Positions 41,484 through 50,648 of a stretch of 64,000 bases of DNA are shown piece after piece. This DNA comes from Stenotrophomonas sp. 24(2023) (lineage in GTDB: Bacteria; Pseudomonadota; Gammaproteobacteria; Xanthomonadales; Xanthomonadaceae): the NCBI RefSeq assembly GCF_030913365.1, contig NZ_CP133160.1, positions 3,820,001 through 3,884,000 on the forward strand, read 5' to 3'. Below the pieces are notes generated by a model. The model did no database searches. It worked only from the letters and a program-made list of their open reading frames with translations, and was not told where the DNA came from. Position numbers and translations under genes: made by a program. How positions within the stretch are numbered: position 1 is the first letter of the stretch; every line of letters starts with the position of its first letter.

Positions 41484-41554
41484 CCACGGCCCCGCACCAT
41501 CCAGGTGGCGGGGATACTCGACCACCTGCATGCCACGGGGCCTCCAACCGAGGT
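41484..41554 (+). promoter_or_regulatory. thr attenuator: competing hairpins before thrA
   Basis: Several pairings compete. CCCCGC (41490-41495) can pair with GCGGGG (41508-41513). CAGGTGG (41502-41508) can pair with CCACCTG (41522-41528). GGCCCC (41488-41493) can pair with GGGGCC (41537-41542). CCTC (41541-41544) can pair with the thrA ribosome site GAGG (41550-41553). The first two are topologically exclusive. No U-run follows any stem, so control may act by hiding the thrA start or through Rho rather than by a classic terminator. Confidence 0.6.
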
Positions 41555-41558
41555 CAGC

Positions 41559-44066
41559 ATGTCCAACGTCGTCGCGTCATCCCATCCTCTCGTTCCCGCC
41601 GATCTGGCCGCGCCGTCCACTGTCGTGCACAAGTTCGGTGGCACCTCGGTGGCCGATGCCGAACGCTACCGGCATGTCGCCAGCCTGCTGCTGGCCCGCC
41701 CCGAATCACTGCAGGTGGCGGTGGTATCGGCGATGAAGGGCGTCACCGATGCGCTGATCGAACTGGCCGGACTGGCCTCGCGTGGCGAGCCCGGCTGGCG
41801 CGAGGCGTGGCATGCGCTGCGTGCGCGGCATCGGGGTGCGGCGGTGGCGCTGCTGGGCGAAGCCGTGGGCGACACGGTGGACTGGCTGGACGCGCGGTTC
41901 GAGCAGCTGTCCGAGGTGCTGGCCGCGCTGGCGGTGATCGGTGAACTGCCGCGCGAGGTGCTCGACCGCGTGCAGGGCCAGGGCGAGGTGTATTCGGCCC
42001 AGCTGCTGGGCAGTTACCTGCGCAGCGTGGGCGAGGACTGCGCCGTGCTGGACGCACGCGACGTGCTGGTGGTCGGGCGTGGCGAGCTGGGCGTGGACGT
42101 GGACTGGGAGGCCAGCGCCGACCGCCTGGCCAGCTGGCGCCTGCAGCACCCGCAGCAGCGGGTGGTGGCCACCGGCTTCGTCGCGCGTGACCGCGATGGC
42201 CGGGTGACCACGCTGGGCCGCAACGGCAGCGATTATTCCGGGGCGATCTTCGCCGCGCTGTTCAACGCCGATGAACTGCACATCTGGACCGATGTCGATG
42301 GTGTGCTGTCGGCTGACCCGCGGGTGGTGCCCGAAGCAGTGCAGCTGCAGTCGCTCAGTTACGACGAGGCCTGCGAACTGGCCTATTTCGGCGCCAAGGT
42401 GGTGCATCCGCAGACGATGTCGCCCGCCATCCAGCTGGGCCTGCCGATCATCATCCGCAACACCTTCCAGCCCGATCACCCGGGTACCCGCATCAGCGCG
42501 GAACGCTCGGTGCATGGGCCGATCAAGGGGCTGACACTCAGCCCGGGCCTGGCCGTACTGAACCTGGAAGGCACCGGCCTGATGGGCGTGCCGGGTACGG
42601 CCGAGCGGGTGTTCTCCGCGCTGCGCCAGGCCAAGGTGTCGGTGGTGATGATCTCGCAGGGCTCATCCGAACACTCCATCTGCTGCGTGGTCCGCGGTGA
42701 GGATGTGGCGCGTGGCCGCCAGGCGCTGCTGCAGGCTTTCGCCCACGAGCTGTCGGCCGGGCAGGTCCAGCGCGTGCAGGTCACCGACGATGTGAGCGTG
42801 CTGGCGGCGGTGGGTGACGGCATGGCGGGCCAACCGGGTGTGGCCGCGCGCCTGTTCGGTGCGCTGGGGCGCGCCCAGGTCAACATCCTGGCCATCGCGC
42901 AGGGCTCGTCCGAACGCAACATTTCGGTGGCGGTGGACAGCGGCGATGCCACCCGGGCACTGCGCGCCGCGCACGCCGGATTCTGGCTGTCGCCGCAGAC
43001 CTTCGCGGTGGGCGTGATCGGTCCGGGCAATGTCGGTGCCGCGCTGCTGGACCAGCTGCAGGCAGCCCTGCCGCAGCTGCGTGGCAAGGCCAACATCGAC
43101 CTGCGGCTGCGGGCGGTGGCCTCGCGCAGCCGCATGCTGCTGGAACCGCGTGCGCTGCCGGCGGATTGGCGGCAGGCACTGCAGTCCGGCAGCGAGGCCA
43201 GCGATCTGGACCGCTTCACCGAGCACCTGCTCGCCGCGCACCTGCCGCATGCGGTGGTGATCGACTGCAGTGGCAGTGCCGAGGTGGCCGAGCGCTATGC
43301 GGACTGGCTGGCGGCGGGCATCCATGTGGTCACCCCGAACAAGCAGGCTGGCTCCGGCCCGTTGCCGCGTTACCAGCGCATCCGGGCGGCGGCGGCGGCC
43401 AGCGGCGCACGCTTCCGCTACGAGGCCACGGTGGGCGCTGGCCTGCCGGTGATCACCACGCTGCGCGACCTGGTCGATACCGGCGATGAAGTGCTGGCCA
43501 TCGAAGGCATCTTCTCCGGCACGCTGGCCTGGCTGTTCAACCGCTTCGATGGCAGCCAGCCGTTCTCGGCACTGGTCGCGCAGGCGCGCGCGATGGGCTA
43601 CACCGAACCGGACGCGCGCGATGACCTGTCCGGCATCGACGTGGCGCGCAAGCTGGTCATCCTGGCCCGCGAGGCCGGCCACGCGCTCAGCCTGGACCAG
43701 GTGCAGGTGGAAAGCCTGGTGCCGGAAGCCCTGCGCGGCGGTGATGCCGATGCCTTCATGGCGCACCTGCACGAATCCGATGACGCATTGCTGGCCCGCC
43801 TGCAGGCGGCGCGCGCGCGCGGGGCGGTGCTGCGTTATGTCGCACAGCTGACCGCGCAGGGCGCTTCGGTGGGGCTGGTCGAGCTGCCGGCCGGGCATGC
43901 CTTCGCCAATCTGCGCCTGACCGACAACGTGGTGCAGTTCCAGACCCGTCGCTACTGCGACAATCCGCTGGTGGTGCAGGGCCCCGGTGCGGGCCCGGAA
44001 GTGACCGCCGCCGGCGTGTTCGCCGACCTGCTGAGGGTGGCCGCCGGCGAAGGAGCGCGCCTGTGA
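41559..44066 (+). CDS. thrA: Bifunctional aspartate kinase I/homoserine dehydrogenase I
   Basis: ThrA catalyses the first and third steps from aspartate to homoserine: aspartate phosphorylation and NAD(P)H reduction of aspartate semialdehyde. The 835-residue protein has the kinase domain from [15 protein letters not shown] (about residues 23-300), paired ACT regulatory domains ([32 protein letters not shown] and [23 protein letters not shown], about 345-480) and the dehydrogenase from [17 protein letters not shown] to the end, with [23 protein letters not shown]. The ATG at 41559 has GAGGT upstream. Threonine feedback through the ACT domains is expected. GTGA overlap couples it to thrB. Confidence 0.96.
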   Translation: MSNVVASSHPLVPADLAAPSTVVHKFGGTSVADAERYRHVASLLLARPESLQVAVVSAMKGVTDALIELAGLASRGEPGWREAWHALRARHRGAAVALLGEAVGDTVDWLDARFEQLSEVLAALAVIGELPREVLDRVQGQGEVYSAQLLGSYLRSVGEDCAVLDARDVLVVGRGELGVDVDWEASADRLASWRLQHPQQRVVATGFVARDRDGRVTTLGRNGSDYSGAIFAALFNADELHIWTDVDGVLSADPRVVPEAVQLQSLSYDEACELAYFGAKVVHPQTMSPAIQLGLPIIIRNTFQPDHPGTRISAERSVHGPIKGLTLSPGLAVLNLEGTGLMGVPGTAERVFSALRQAKVSVVMISQGSSEHSICCVVRGEDVARGRQALLQAFAHELSAGQVQRVQVTDDVSVLAAVGDGMAGQPGVAARLFGALGRAQVNILAIAQGSSERNISVAVDSGDATRALRAAHAGFWLSPQTFAVGVIGPGNVGAALLDQLQAALPQLRGKANIDLRLRAVASRSRMLLEPRALPADWRQALQSGSEASDLDRFTEHLLAAHLPHAVVIDCSGSAEVAERYADWLAAGIHVVTPNKQAGSGPLPRYQRIRAAAAASGARFRYEATVGAGLPVITTLRDLVDTGDEVLAIEGIFSGTLAWLFNRFDGSQPFSALVAQARAMGYTEPDARDDLSGIDVARKLVILAREAGHALSLDQVQVESLVPEALRGGDADAFMAHLHESDDALLARLQAARARGAVLRYVAQLTAQGASVGLVELPAGHAFANLRLTDNVVQFQTRRYCDNPLVVQGPGAGPEVTAAGVFADLLRVAAGEGARL

Positions 44067-44977
44067 TCGCACGTGCGTTCGCCCCCGCTTCGGTGGCCAA
44101 TGTGGCCGTGGGGTTCGACATCCTTGGCCACGCCATCGCGGGCATCGGCGATACGGTGAGCGTGCGCCGCATCGACGAACCGGAGGTGCGTATCGAAGCG
44201 ATCCATGCCGATGGCATGGCGCTGCCGACCGACCCTGCACGCAACACCGCCGGTGCCGCGCTGCTTGCCCTGCGCGAAGGCCTGGGCCTGGCCCATGGCT
44301 TTGCGCTGGAGATCGACAAGGGCATCCCGTTCGGCTCGGGCATGGGCGGTTCGGCGGCCTCGTGCGTGGCCGCGCTGGTGGCGGCCAATGCCGTGCTGGA
44401 TGCGCCGCTGCCGCGCGAGGCGCTGTACCCGTTCGCCCTCGATGGCGAAGCGGTGGCCAGTGGTGGCCGTCACGGTGACAACGTCGGGCCGCTGCTGCTG
44501 GGTGGGCTGGCGCTGTGCACCGCGCGGCAGCTGGTGCGCATTCCCGTCCCCGACCATTGGCACAGCCTGCTGGTGCACCCACAGGCCGTGCTGGAAACCC
44601 GCCGTGCGCGCGAGGCGCTGCAGGGCCACTACGCACTGGGTGAATTCGTCGCGCAGAGCGCCAACCTGGGGCTGGTCCTGGCCGGTTGCCATCGCGGCGA
44701 TGCCGGCCTGGTACGGGCCGGGTTGCGTGACGTGCTGATCGAGCCGCGCCGCGCCGGCCTGATGACCGGCTTCGCTGCCGCACGTGATGCCGCATTGGCG
44801 GCCGATGCGATGGGAGCCGGCATTTCCGGTGCGGGACCCAGCGTGTTCGCCTGGTTTGAAAGCGCCGCGTTGGCGCACGCCGCGGCGCCGCAGGTGCGCG
44901 CCGCCTTCGCCGAGGCCGGCCTGGACAGCCAGGCCTGGGTATCGCCCTTGAATGCTGCTGGAGCCTGCCTGTGCTGA
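44063..44977 (+). CDS. thrB: Homoserine kinase
   Basis: ThrB phosphorylates homoserine with ATP in threonine synthesis. The 304-residue protein is a GHMP kinase with [16 protein letters not shown] at the N terminus, the ATP loop [20 protein letters not shown] and the C-terminal [16 protein letters not shown]. It starts at GTG 44063, overlapping the thrA stop, and overlaps thrC by 7 bp, so the three genes are translationally coupled. Confidence 0.96.
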   Translation: MIARAFAPASVANVAVGFDILGHAIAGIGDTVSVRRIDEPEVRIEAIHADGMALPTDPARNTAGAALLALREGLGLAHGFALEIDKGIPFGSGMGGSAASCVAALVAANAVLDAPLPREALYPFALDGEAVASGGRHGDNVGPLLLGGLALCTARQLVRIPVPDHWHSLLVHPQAVLETRRAREALQGHYALGEFVAQSANLGLVLAGCHRGDAGLVRAGLRDVLIEPRRAGLMTGFAAARDAALAADAMGAGISGAGPSVFAWFESAALAHAAAPQVRAAFAEAGLDSQAWVSPLNAAGACLC

Positions 44978-46296
44978 ATTCCGCTCTCTCCCCGGACGCT
45001 GCACCGTTGTCGTTCGTTTCCACCCGTGGCCAGGCCCCGGCGGTGCCGCTCAGTGCCGCCATGGCCGTCGGGCTGGCGCCCGACGGTGGCCTGTATGTGC
45101 CGGCGGTGCTGCCGGCATCGCGTAGCTGGCAGCCGCAGCAGGATCTGGCAGCGACGGCCGCCGACCTGCTGGCCCCTTTCTTCGCGGGCGACCGGCTGGC
45201 CGGGGCATTGCCGGGCATCTGCCGGCAAGCCTTCGATTTCCCCGTGCCGCTGCGCCGGCTGGCGACGCCGGGCGACCATGTGCTGGAGCTGTTCCATGGC
45301 CCGACCGCCGCCTTCAAGGACATCGGTGCGCGCTTCCTGGCCGGGGCGTTGTCACAGCTGCAGGCCGGGCAGGGGCGTGACCTGACCATCGTGGTCGCCA
45401 CCTCCGGCGACACCGGGGCTGCGGTGGCTGCCGCCTTCCATCGCCAGCCCGGTGTGCGGGTGGTGGTGCTGTACCCCGATGGCCGGGTGTCACCCCGGCA
45501 GGCGCACCAGCTGGGGTGCTTTGGCGACAACATCCAGGCGCTGCGCGTGGCCGGCAGTTTCGATGACTGCCAGGCGATGGCCAAGCAGGCGCTGGGCGAT
45601 GGCGCGCTGCAGGCCAGTGTGCCGCTCAGTTCGGCCAACAGCATCAGCCTGGGCCGCCTGCTGCCGCAGATGAGCTACTACGCCCATGCCGCCCTGCAGC
45701 ACCACGCCACCTGCGGGCAGCACTTGAACCTGGTGGTGCCCACCGGCAACCTCGGCAATGCAATGGCTGCGGTACTGGCCCGCGCACTGGGCGTGCCGAT
45801 CGGCCAGATCGTGCTGGCCACCAACGCCAATGCGGTGCTGCCGCGCTACTTCCAGGGGCAGGACTACCAGCCGCAGCCCAGCGTGGCCACGGTGGCCAAC
45901 GCGATGGACGTGGGCGCACCGAGCAACTTCGAGCGCCTGCGCTGGCTGTACCGCCACGATGATGCCGAACTGCGGGCTGCATTCCGTGCGTACGCGGTGG
46001 ACGACGTGACGATCCGCGCGACCATCGCCAGCCTGTTTGCCAGCCAGGGCGAGGTGGTGTGCCCGCACACCGCCACGGCGGTGAAGGTGCTGCAGGATCT
46101 GCGCGCGGGTGGTGCCAAGGGGGACTGGGCGGTGGTGGCTACCGCACACCCGGCCAAGTTCGAAAGCGTTGTGGAGCCGCTGATCGGCCGGCCGGTGCCG
46201 GTGCCACCGGCGTTGCACGCGCTGCTGCAGCGTCCGGCGCAGGCCGCGCCGGTACCGGCGCGTTACGCGGCGTTGCGCGAGGTGTTGCTGCGGTGA
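44971..46296 (+). CDS. thrC: Threonine synthase
   Basis: ThrC converts O-phosphohomoserine to threonine with PLP. The 441-residue protein begins at GTG 44971. It has [30 protein letters not shown], the PLP-lysine motif [58 protein letters not shown] and a C-terminal TAHPAKF. This is the E. coli/yeast-like class of threonine synthase. It is the last gene of thrABC; a strong hairpin follows 10 bp later. Confidence 0.96.
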   Translation: MLNSALSPDAAPLSFVSTRGQAPAVPLSAAMAVGLAPDGGLYVPAVLPASRSWQPQQDLAATAADLLAPFFAGDRLAGALPGICRQAFDFPVPLRRLATPGDHVLELFHGPTAAFKDIGARFLAGALSQLQAGQGRDLTIVVATSGDTGAAVAAAFHRQPGVRVVVLYPDGRVSPRQAHQLGCFGDNIQALRVAGSFDDCQAMAKQALGDGALQASVPLSSANSISLGRLLPQMSYYAHAALQHHATCGQHLNLVVPTGNLGNAMAAVLARALGVPIGQIVLATNANAVLPRYFQGQDYQPQPSVATVANAMDVGAPSNFERLRWLYRHDDAELRAAFRAYAVDDVTIRATIASLFASQGEVVCPHTATAVKVLQDLRAGGAKGDWAVVATAHPAKFESVVEPLIGRPVPVPPALHALLQRPAQAAPVPARYAALREVLLR

Positions 46297-46306
46297 GTGG
46301 CACAGG

Positions 46307-46335
46307 CGCCAGGCATGGCCAGGCCATGCCTGGCG
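46307..46335. terminator. Hairpin between thrC and the FNR-type gene
   Basis: CGCCAGGCATGG (46307-46318) pairs perfectly with CCATGCCTGGCG (46324-46335) around CCAGG. It lies between convergent genes and has no T-run, so it may be a bidirectional terminator or a REP-like palindrome. Confidence 0.5.
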
Positions 46336-46348
46336 GGCACTGCGGAAC

Positions 46349-47101
46349 TCAGCCCAGCGCTTCGCCCGCCAGTGCGCGCAATGCATCCTCATCCAGGATC
46401 TCCACCAGGTTCAGCTGGGGCAGGGCGATCAGCCCCTGCTGCCGCAGCTTGGTGAAGGTGCGGCTGACCGTTTCCATGGTCAGCCCCAGATGGTCGGCGA
46501 TGTCGCCGCGGCCCATCGGCAGCGCTACGCGCAGGCCATCACCGCCCAGGCGGGCTTCGCGTGCGGCAAGGCGCAGCAGGAAATCGGCCAGTTTTTCCGC
46601 CGGCTGCAGGCGTGCCAGGGCCAGGGCCGCGTCCTGCGCGGCATCCAGCTCCTGGCAGGCCCGCTGCAGCAGCTTGCGTTCCAGGTGCGGGTAGCGGCTG
46701 CGCAGGCCTTTCATCTGCGGCAGCGCCACCCGGCAGACACGGCTGTCGGCGATGGCTTCGATATCGTGGCGGTGCAGGTCGCTGCCGCTCAGCCCGAGGT
46801 AATCCCCGGGCAGCACGAAGCCGCTGATCTGGCGGCGGCCGTCGGCCAGGGTGCGTACCAGGCGCAGGGCGCCGGCAGTCAATGTATAGACATGCTGGCG
46901 TTCCTCGCCGCTGCGCGCCAGGGTGGCCCCCGTGGCGACCTGCTGGGACACGGTGACCTGTTCCAGGGCCTGCACTTCATCCGGCGACAGTGCGGAGCAG
47001 ACCGCCAGGTGGCGGACCGAGCACTGCAGGCAGTCCAGCGTCGAGCACGCCGGGGCGGCGGGTTCGGCGGTGGCCGTCGGTGGGCCGGGGGGGCGGGTCA
47101 T
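46349..47101 (-). CDS. fnr: FNR-type oxygen-sensing transcriptional regulator (Crp/Fnr family)
   Basis: This 250-residue protein has an N-terminal cysteine cluster (Cys19, Cys24, Cys27, Cys35) plus Cys123 in the cNMP-binding-like domain (residues about 40-160), positions close to the [4Fe-4S] ligands of E. coli FNR (20, 23, 29, 122). The C-terminal HTH MGRGDIADHLGLTMETVSRTFTKLRQQGLI has the E-xx-SR recognition motif that reads TTGAT-N4-ATCAA. It should switch genes for low-oxygen life when the cluster is intact. It is monocistronic and divergent from hisS. Confidence 0.85.
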   Translation of the reverse strand: MTRPPGPPTATAEPAAPACSTLDCLQCSVRHLAVCSALSPDEVQALEQVTVSQQVATGATLARSGEERQHVYTLTAGALRLVRTLADGRRQISGFVLPGDYLGLSGSDLHRHDIEAIADSRVCRVALPQMKGLRSRYPHLERKLLQRACQELDAAQDAALALARLQPAEKLADFLLRLAAREARLGGDGLRVALPMGRGDIADHLGLTMETVSRTFTKLRQQGLIALPQLNLVEILDEDALRALAGEALG

Positions 47102-47240
47102 GGGGCAGGGTCCAGCGGGCGGGGCAGCGCCCTATGATACTTCATGGCGTCCGGCTGCCCTGTCCGGTACGGCCGCGGCCGGCCAGTGCGGCTAGAATGT
47201 GCGCCCCCTCCACGTTTTCGTTCCTGCAGGAGTTGCTCCC

Positions 47241-48638
47241 GTGATCAAGCCTCGTACCCCGCCCGGCACCCTGGAACTGCTGCCGCGCGAGCAGATTGCG
47301 TTCCAGCGCATGCTGGACGTCATCCGCCGCAACTACGAGCGCTTCGGGTTCCTGCCGGTGGAAACGCCGGTGTTCGAGCTGTCCGACGTGCTGCTGACCA
47401 AATCCGGCGGCGAGACCGAGCGCCAGGTGTATTTCGTGCAGTCCACCGGCGCGCTGGCCAATGCCGCCGAAGCCGGTGACCGTTCCCTGCCGGAAATGGC
47501 GCTGCGTTTCGACCTGACCGTGCCGCTGGCGCGCTATGTGGCCGAACACGAGCATGAACTGACCTTCCCGTTCCGCCGCTACCAGATGCAGCGCGTGTAC
47601 CGCGGCGAGCGTGCACAGCGTGGCCGTTTCCGCGAGTTCTACCAGTGCGACATCGATGTGATCGGCAAGGACAGCCTGAGCGTGCGCTATGACGCCGAAG
47701 TCCTGGCCGTGATCCATGCGGTGTTCTCCGAGCTGCGTATCGGCAACTTCAGCATCCAGCTGAACAACCGCAAGCTGATGCGCGGTTTCTTCGAAAGCCT
47801 GGGCGTGGCCGAGGGCGAGCGCCAGCTGGCGGTACTGCGCGAAGTGGACAAGCTGGACAAGCGCGGCCCCGACTATGTGCGCGAAACGCTGGTCGGCGAG
47901 GGTTTCGGCGTGCCGGCCGAGCAGGTCGAGAAGATCCTGGCCTTTGTTGCCGTGCGCTCGGCGGGGCATGCCGATGCGCTGGCACAGTTGGCGGCGCTGG
48001 AAGAAAACGCGGCGTCCTCGGACACCCTGCGCGCCGGCGTGGCCGAGCTGCGCGAAGTGCTGCAGCTGGTGCAGGCGCTGGGCGTTCCGGAAAGCGCGTA
48101 CTGCCTGAACTTCTCCATTGCCCGTGGCCTGGATTACTACACCGGCACGGTGTACGAGACCACGCTGACCGACCACCCGCAGATCGGTTCGATCTGCTCC
48201 GGTGGCCGCTATGAAGACCTGGCCAGCCACTACAGCAAGTCCAAGCTGCCGGGCGTGGGCATTTCGATTGGCCTGTCGCGCCTGTTCTGGCAGCTGCGCG
48301 AGGCCGGCCTGATCGAGGGTATCGAAGCCAGCAGCGTGCAGGCCCTGGTGGCCCTGATGGACGAGCAGGGCATGGCCCAGTCGCTGGACATCGCCCGCCG
48401 CCTGCGCGCCGGTGGCATCAACACCGAAGTGCAGATGGAGCCGAAGAAGATCGGCAAGCAGTTCCAGTACGCGGCCAAGGCCGGCATCCGCTTCGTGGTG
48501 CTGGCCGGTGAAGACGAACTGGCCCGTGGCGTGGTGGCGGTGAAGGACCTCGTGCGCGAGCAGCAGTTCGAGGTGGCCCGTGACGAGCTGGCCAGCACCC
48601 TGCAGGTCGAGCTGGAACAGTCGAAGGTGATGGTTTGA
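47241..48638 (+). CDS. hisS: Histidyl-tRNA synthetase
   Basis: HisRS charges tRNA-His. The 465-residue class II synthetase starts at GTG 47241, with CAGGAG 8 bases upstream. It shows [16 protein letters not shown], motif 2 region [32 protein letters not shown], the HisA/HisB motifs [13 protein letters not shown] and [26 protein letters not shown], and the C-terminal anticodon-binding domain ([32 protein letters not shown]). It is longer than E. coli HisS (424) and resembles the eukaryote-like or long bacterial form. It lies about 2 kb before the his biosynthesis operon. Confidence 0.96.
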   Translation: MIKPRTPPGTLELLPREQIAFQRMLDVIRRNYERFGFLPVETPVFELSDVLLTKSGGETERQVYFVQSTGALANAAEAGDRSLPEMALRFDLTVPLARYVAEHEHELTFPFRRYQMQRVYRGERAQRGRFREFYQCDIDVIGKDSLSVRYDAEVLAVIHAVFSELRIGNFSIQLNNRKLMRGFFESLGVAEGERQLAVLREVDKLDKRGPDYVRETLVGEGFGVPAEQVEKILAFVAVRSAGHADALAQLAALEENAASSDTLRAGVAELREVLQLVQALGVPESAYCLNFSIARGLDYYTGTVYETTLTDHPQIGSICSGGRYEDLASHYSKSKLPGVGISIGLSRLFWQLREAGLIEGIEASSVQALVALMDEQGMAQSLDIARRLRAGGINTEVQMEPKKIGKQFQYAAKAGIRFVVLAGEDELARGVVAVKDLVREQQFEVARDELASTLQVELEQSKVMV

Positions 48639-48758
48639 TTTGCTTGCTTTAATGTAGCGTTTTGGTAATGCGTTTTGGTTTGATTTACTTGTCGCTTTGT
48701 TTTCTGCGTGAACTGGCTTTTCCTCATGGGCGCATTTATGCTTGCACAAGGAGTGCAT

Positions 48759-49829
48759 ATGGAAAGAAGGCATCAGGTATTCATCTCATCGACCTTTTCT
48801 GACCTCGTTGATGAGCGCAGGGAGATAATTCAAGCGGTCTTGGAGCTTGATTGTTTTCCCGCGGGTATGGAGTTGTTTCCCGCTACCAATGATGGCGCTT
48901 GGGATCTTATTAAGCGAGTCATTGATGACTCCGATTATTACTGTTTGGTGATAGGGGGTCGTTACGGCTCTCTCGATCTGGATGGAATCGGATATACCGA
49001 AAAAGAGTATGACTACGCAGTGAGCGTAAAAAAACCTGTTATGGCTTTTATGCATTCGAAGCCTAATGAGATCGCTGCAGGTAAGACTGAGCTGTCTGCT
49101 GATGGGCGGCAGAGGCTGGAGGCTTTTAGGCAGAAGGTGGAATCTGCTCATCACTGTAAGTACTGGGTGGCAGCTGAGGATCTTGGGGCCAAGGTTTCGC
49201 GCGGATTGATTGCGCTTAAGAAAGCTCACCCATCGGAGGGCTGGGTTCCCGGGGCATTTGCTGCTGATGACGCAAGCAGGATCGAGCGCGCCAATCTTCG
49301 TGCTCGTGTTGCTGAGTTGGAGGTGCAGCTTGTGCAAGCATCACTTCAGGCTGCGACGGCCGGGCACTCTGATCTGGCGTCTGGGAAGGAGAGGTTTGAT
49401 TGCGGGATATTCTTCGGGACCCGGCTTGTTAAAGAGGTTAAGTGGTGGGATGTTGCAGTTTCTTGGGATCAGATTCTCAGCTATGTCGGTCCTATTCTTA
49501 CTCCTGAGTGTACCGAGGAAGAGTTTGTCGATAGATTGCAGCTTTGTTTGATTCACGCGGCTGGAGAGCAGCTGGCCGATGGTGATGAGCCTAAGTTTAG
49601 TGATGCCGTTATGCGAATAGTTGATATTGATCAGGTCAAGGTTCAGCTTAGGGCCTTGGGCTACATGATTCCCGGCGTTAAGAGGCGAGCGGTATCTGAC
49701 AAGAAGGTTTATTGGAAGCTTTCCAAGTTGGGAGAGGATCATCTTTTAAGCGTCCAGGCGATACGTAGCTCTGTCGAGCAGGTTGTTACGAAGGAGCTGG
49801 CTCAAGCGGCATCTATTTCGGGTGGGTAG
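48759..49829 (+). CDS. DUF4062-domain protein, horizontally acquired
   Basis: This 356-residue protein starts at the ATG at 48759 with AAGGAG 5 bases upstream. Residues about 5-100 are the DUF4062 domain (RRHQVFISSTFSDLVDERREIIQAVLELDCFPAGMELFPA...DYYCLVIGGRYGSL...YTEKEYDYAVSVKKPVMAF), a Rossmann/TIR-like fold often found at the N terminus of bacterial STAND and other conflict proteins. A short coiled coil follows near 180-205 (RIERANLRARVAELEVQL). The C-terminal part is unrecognised and ends in a winged-helix-like stretch. G+C is about 47% in a sampled line, against about 65% in hisS. Codon use is unlike its neighbours. Possible defence role, not proven. Confidence 0.8.
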   Translation: MERRHQVFISSTFSDLVDERREIIQAVLELDCFPAGMELFPATNDGAWDLIKRVIDDSDYYCLVIGGRYGSLDLDGIGYTEKEYDYAVSVKKPVMAFMHSKPNEIAAGKTELSADGRQRLEAFRQKVESAHHCKYWVAAEDLGAKVSRGLIALKKAHPSEGWVPGAFAADDASRIERANLRARVAELEVQLVQASLQAATAGHSDLASGKERFDCGIFFGTRLVKEVKWWDVAVSWDQILSYVGPILTPECTEEEFVDRLQLCLIHAAGEQLADGDEPKFSDAVMRIVDIDQVKVQLRALGYMIPGVKRRAVSDKKVYWKLSKLGEDHLLSVQAIRSSVEQVVTKELAQAASISGG

Positions 49830-49903
49830 TTGGATTTCGGTATTTATGTGGCTCCATTTTGTGATCCGGCTTTTACTTGTCCGTATGTGAATTTGCTTAG
49901 AGT

Positions 49904-49931
49904 AAAACGCCCACCTCCTGGTGGGCGTTTT
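49904..49931 (+). terminator. Intrinsic terminator after the DUF4062 gene
   Basis: AAAACGCCCACC (49904-49915) pairs perfectly with GGTGGGCGTTTT (49920-49931) around TCCT, closing with a T-run. It ends the island and may work in both directions. Confidence 0.9.
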
Positions 49932-49950
49932 CGTTTCCGGGTCGCGCTCC

Positions 49951-50012
49951 GGGGTCAGAGCTGTTTCCGTCCGGAAAACGGATCCTACCCCGTGCCGACC
50001 AGCGGTCGGCAC
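49951..50012. repeat. REP-like palindromes (GGGGTCAGA element and GTGCCGACC hairpin)
   Basis: An imperfect palindrome begins GGGGTCAGAG at 49951 and ends CCTACCCC at 49991. It is followed at once by the perfect hairpin GTGCCGACC (49992-50000), AGC, GGTCGGCAC (50004-50012), then CCACC. Both forms recur in intergenic DNA of Stenotrophomonas as REP/SMAG-type elements, by my recollection. A second GGGGTCAGAT fragment occurs near 37463. Confidence 0.6.
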
Positions 50013-50054
50013 CCACCAGCAGCAGGTCCCAACAGCTCGCGGCCAACTGTCGAA

Positions 50055-50222
50055 GGCGGGGCGGGTCCGGTGGCAGGGGTGTGAGCGGCATGGATGCCGC
50101 GACCAAGCCCCCATGGATGGGTTTACGGCGCCCCCTGCCACGGGGCCCGCCCCGCCATCCCACGGAAAGCCTGGCTTTTGACGTTGACGTTGACGTTAGC
50201 GGGTGCAGGGCAGCAGCCCTGC
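50055..50222. repeat. Long composite intergenic repeat element
   Basis: GGCGGGGCGGG (50055-50065) with a following GGCAGGGG pairs with CCCCTGCC and CCCGCCCCGCC ending at 50156, an imperfect stem closing a 60-base centre. Beyond it lie three TTGACG hexamers (50178-50195) plus TTAGCG, then a hairpin GCAGGGC (50205-50211) with GCCCTGC (50216-50222). I recall near-identical blocks, including the TTGACG array, between many Stenotrophomonas and Xanthomonas genes. No protein is encoded. Confidence 0.6.
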
Positions 50223-50235
50223 CCCCGCCCTCGAT

Positions 50236-50284
50236 TTGACGCACCGCGCAAGAATGCGCTAATGTACTAACGCGCTATTACATT
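50236..50284 (+). promoter_or_regulatory. his operon promoter with TrpR-type operator
   Basis: TTGACG (50236-50241), an 18-bp spacer and TAATGT (50260-50265) form a good sigma-70 promoter. A 24-bp palindrome at 50261-50284 (left half AATGTACTAACG, right half CGCTATTACATT; 10 of 12 positions pair) covers the -10 and start site. Its TGTANTA...TANTACA shape resembles TrpR operators (GTACTAGTT). The first gene downstream encodes a TrpR-fold protein, so autoregulation of the his operon is the simple reading. Confidence 0.7.
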
Positions 50285-50302
50285 GATGCAAGAGATCCGC
50301 CC

Positions 50303-50611
50303 GTGAAAGCCCGCCCCGACATCGCCGCCAAAGACCCGCAGGCCGACCTCGACGCCCTGGCCGCCGCCTTTGCCGGCCTGCGCGAACCCGCCGACGTGGT
50401 CGCCTTCCTGCGCGACCTGTGCACCCCGGCCGAGCTGGAAGCCATGGCCGACCGCTGGAAAGTGGTCCCGCTGCTGCAGCAGGGCGTGCCCTACCGCGAG
50501 ATCCATGAGCGCACCGGGGTCAGCGTGACCACCACCGGACGGGTGGCGCGCACGCTGGAACACGGCCATCGCGGCTATGCCGCCGCCATCGCCCAGCTTG
50601 CCCCACGCTGA
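50303..50611 (+). CDS. YerC/YecD-type TrpR-like transcriptional regulator
   Basis: This 102-residue protein starts at GTG 50303. It matches the Trp-repressor fold family: [67 protein letters not shown], with the HTH at about residues 61-85 ([22 protein letters not shown]). It has no known effector; being first in the his operon suggests it senses histidine or a pathway intermediate. It ends 37 bp before hisG. No His-rich leader peptide is present, so this protein may replace attenuation. Confidence 0.88.
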   Translation: MKARPDIAAKDPQADLDALAAAFAGLREPADVVAFLRDLCTPAELEAMADRWKVVPLLQQGVPYREIHERTGVSVTTTGRVARTLEHGHRGYAAAIAQLAPR

Positions 50612-50648
50612 CCTGCGCATCTCCCCGAATTCCGACGAGACCTCCCCC

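Noticed and set aside
42663..45644. A 993-codon open frame on the minus strand across thrA-thrC
   Set aside because: It is antisense to three clear thr genes, has no family pattern, and is rich in Arg/Pro/Ala as expected from high-G+C third-position bias.
49951..50012. Terminator of the DUF4062 gene
   Set aside because: The perfect T-tailed hairpin at 49904-49931 already serves that role. This palindrome has no T-run and looks like a dispersed repeat.
50220..50302. Histidine leader peptide (classical his attenuator)
   Set aside because: No run of CAC/CAT codons and no terminator structure occurs between the promoter and yerC.
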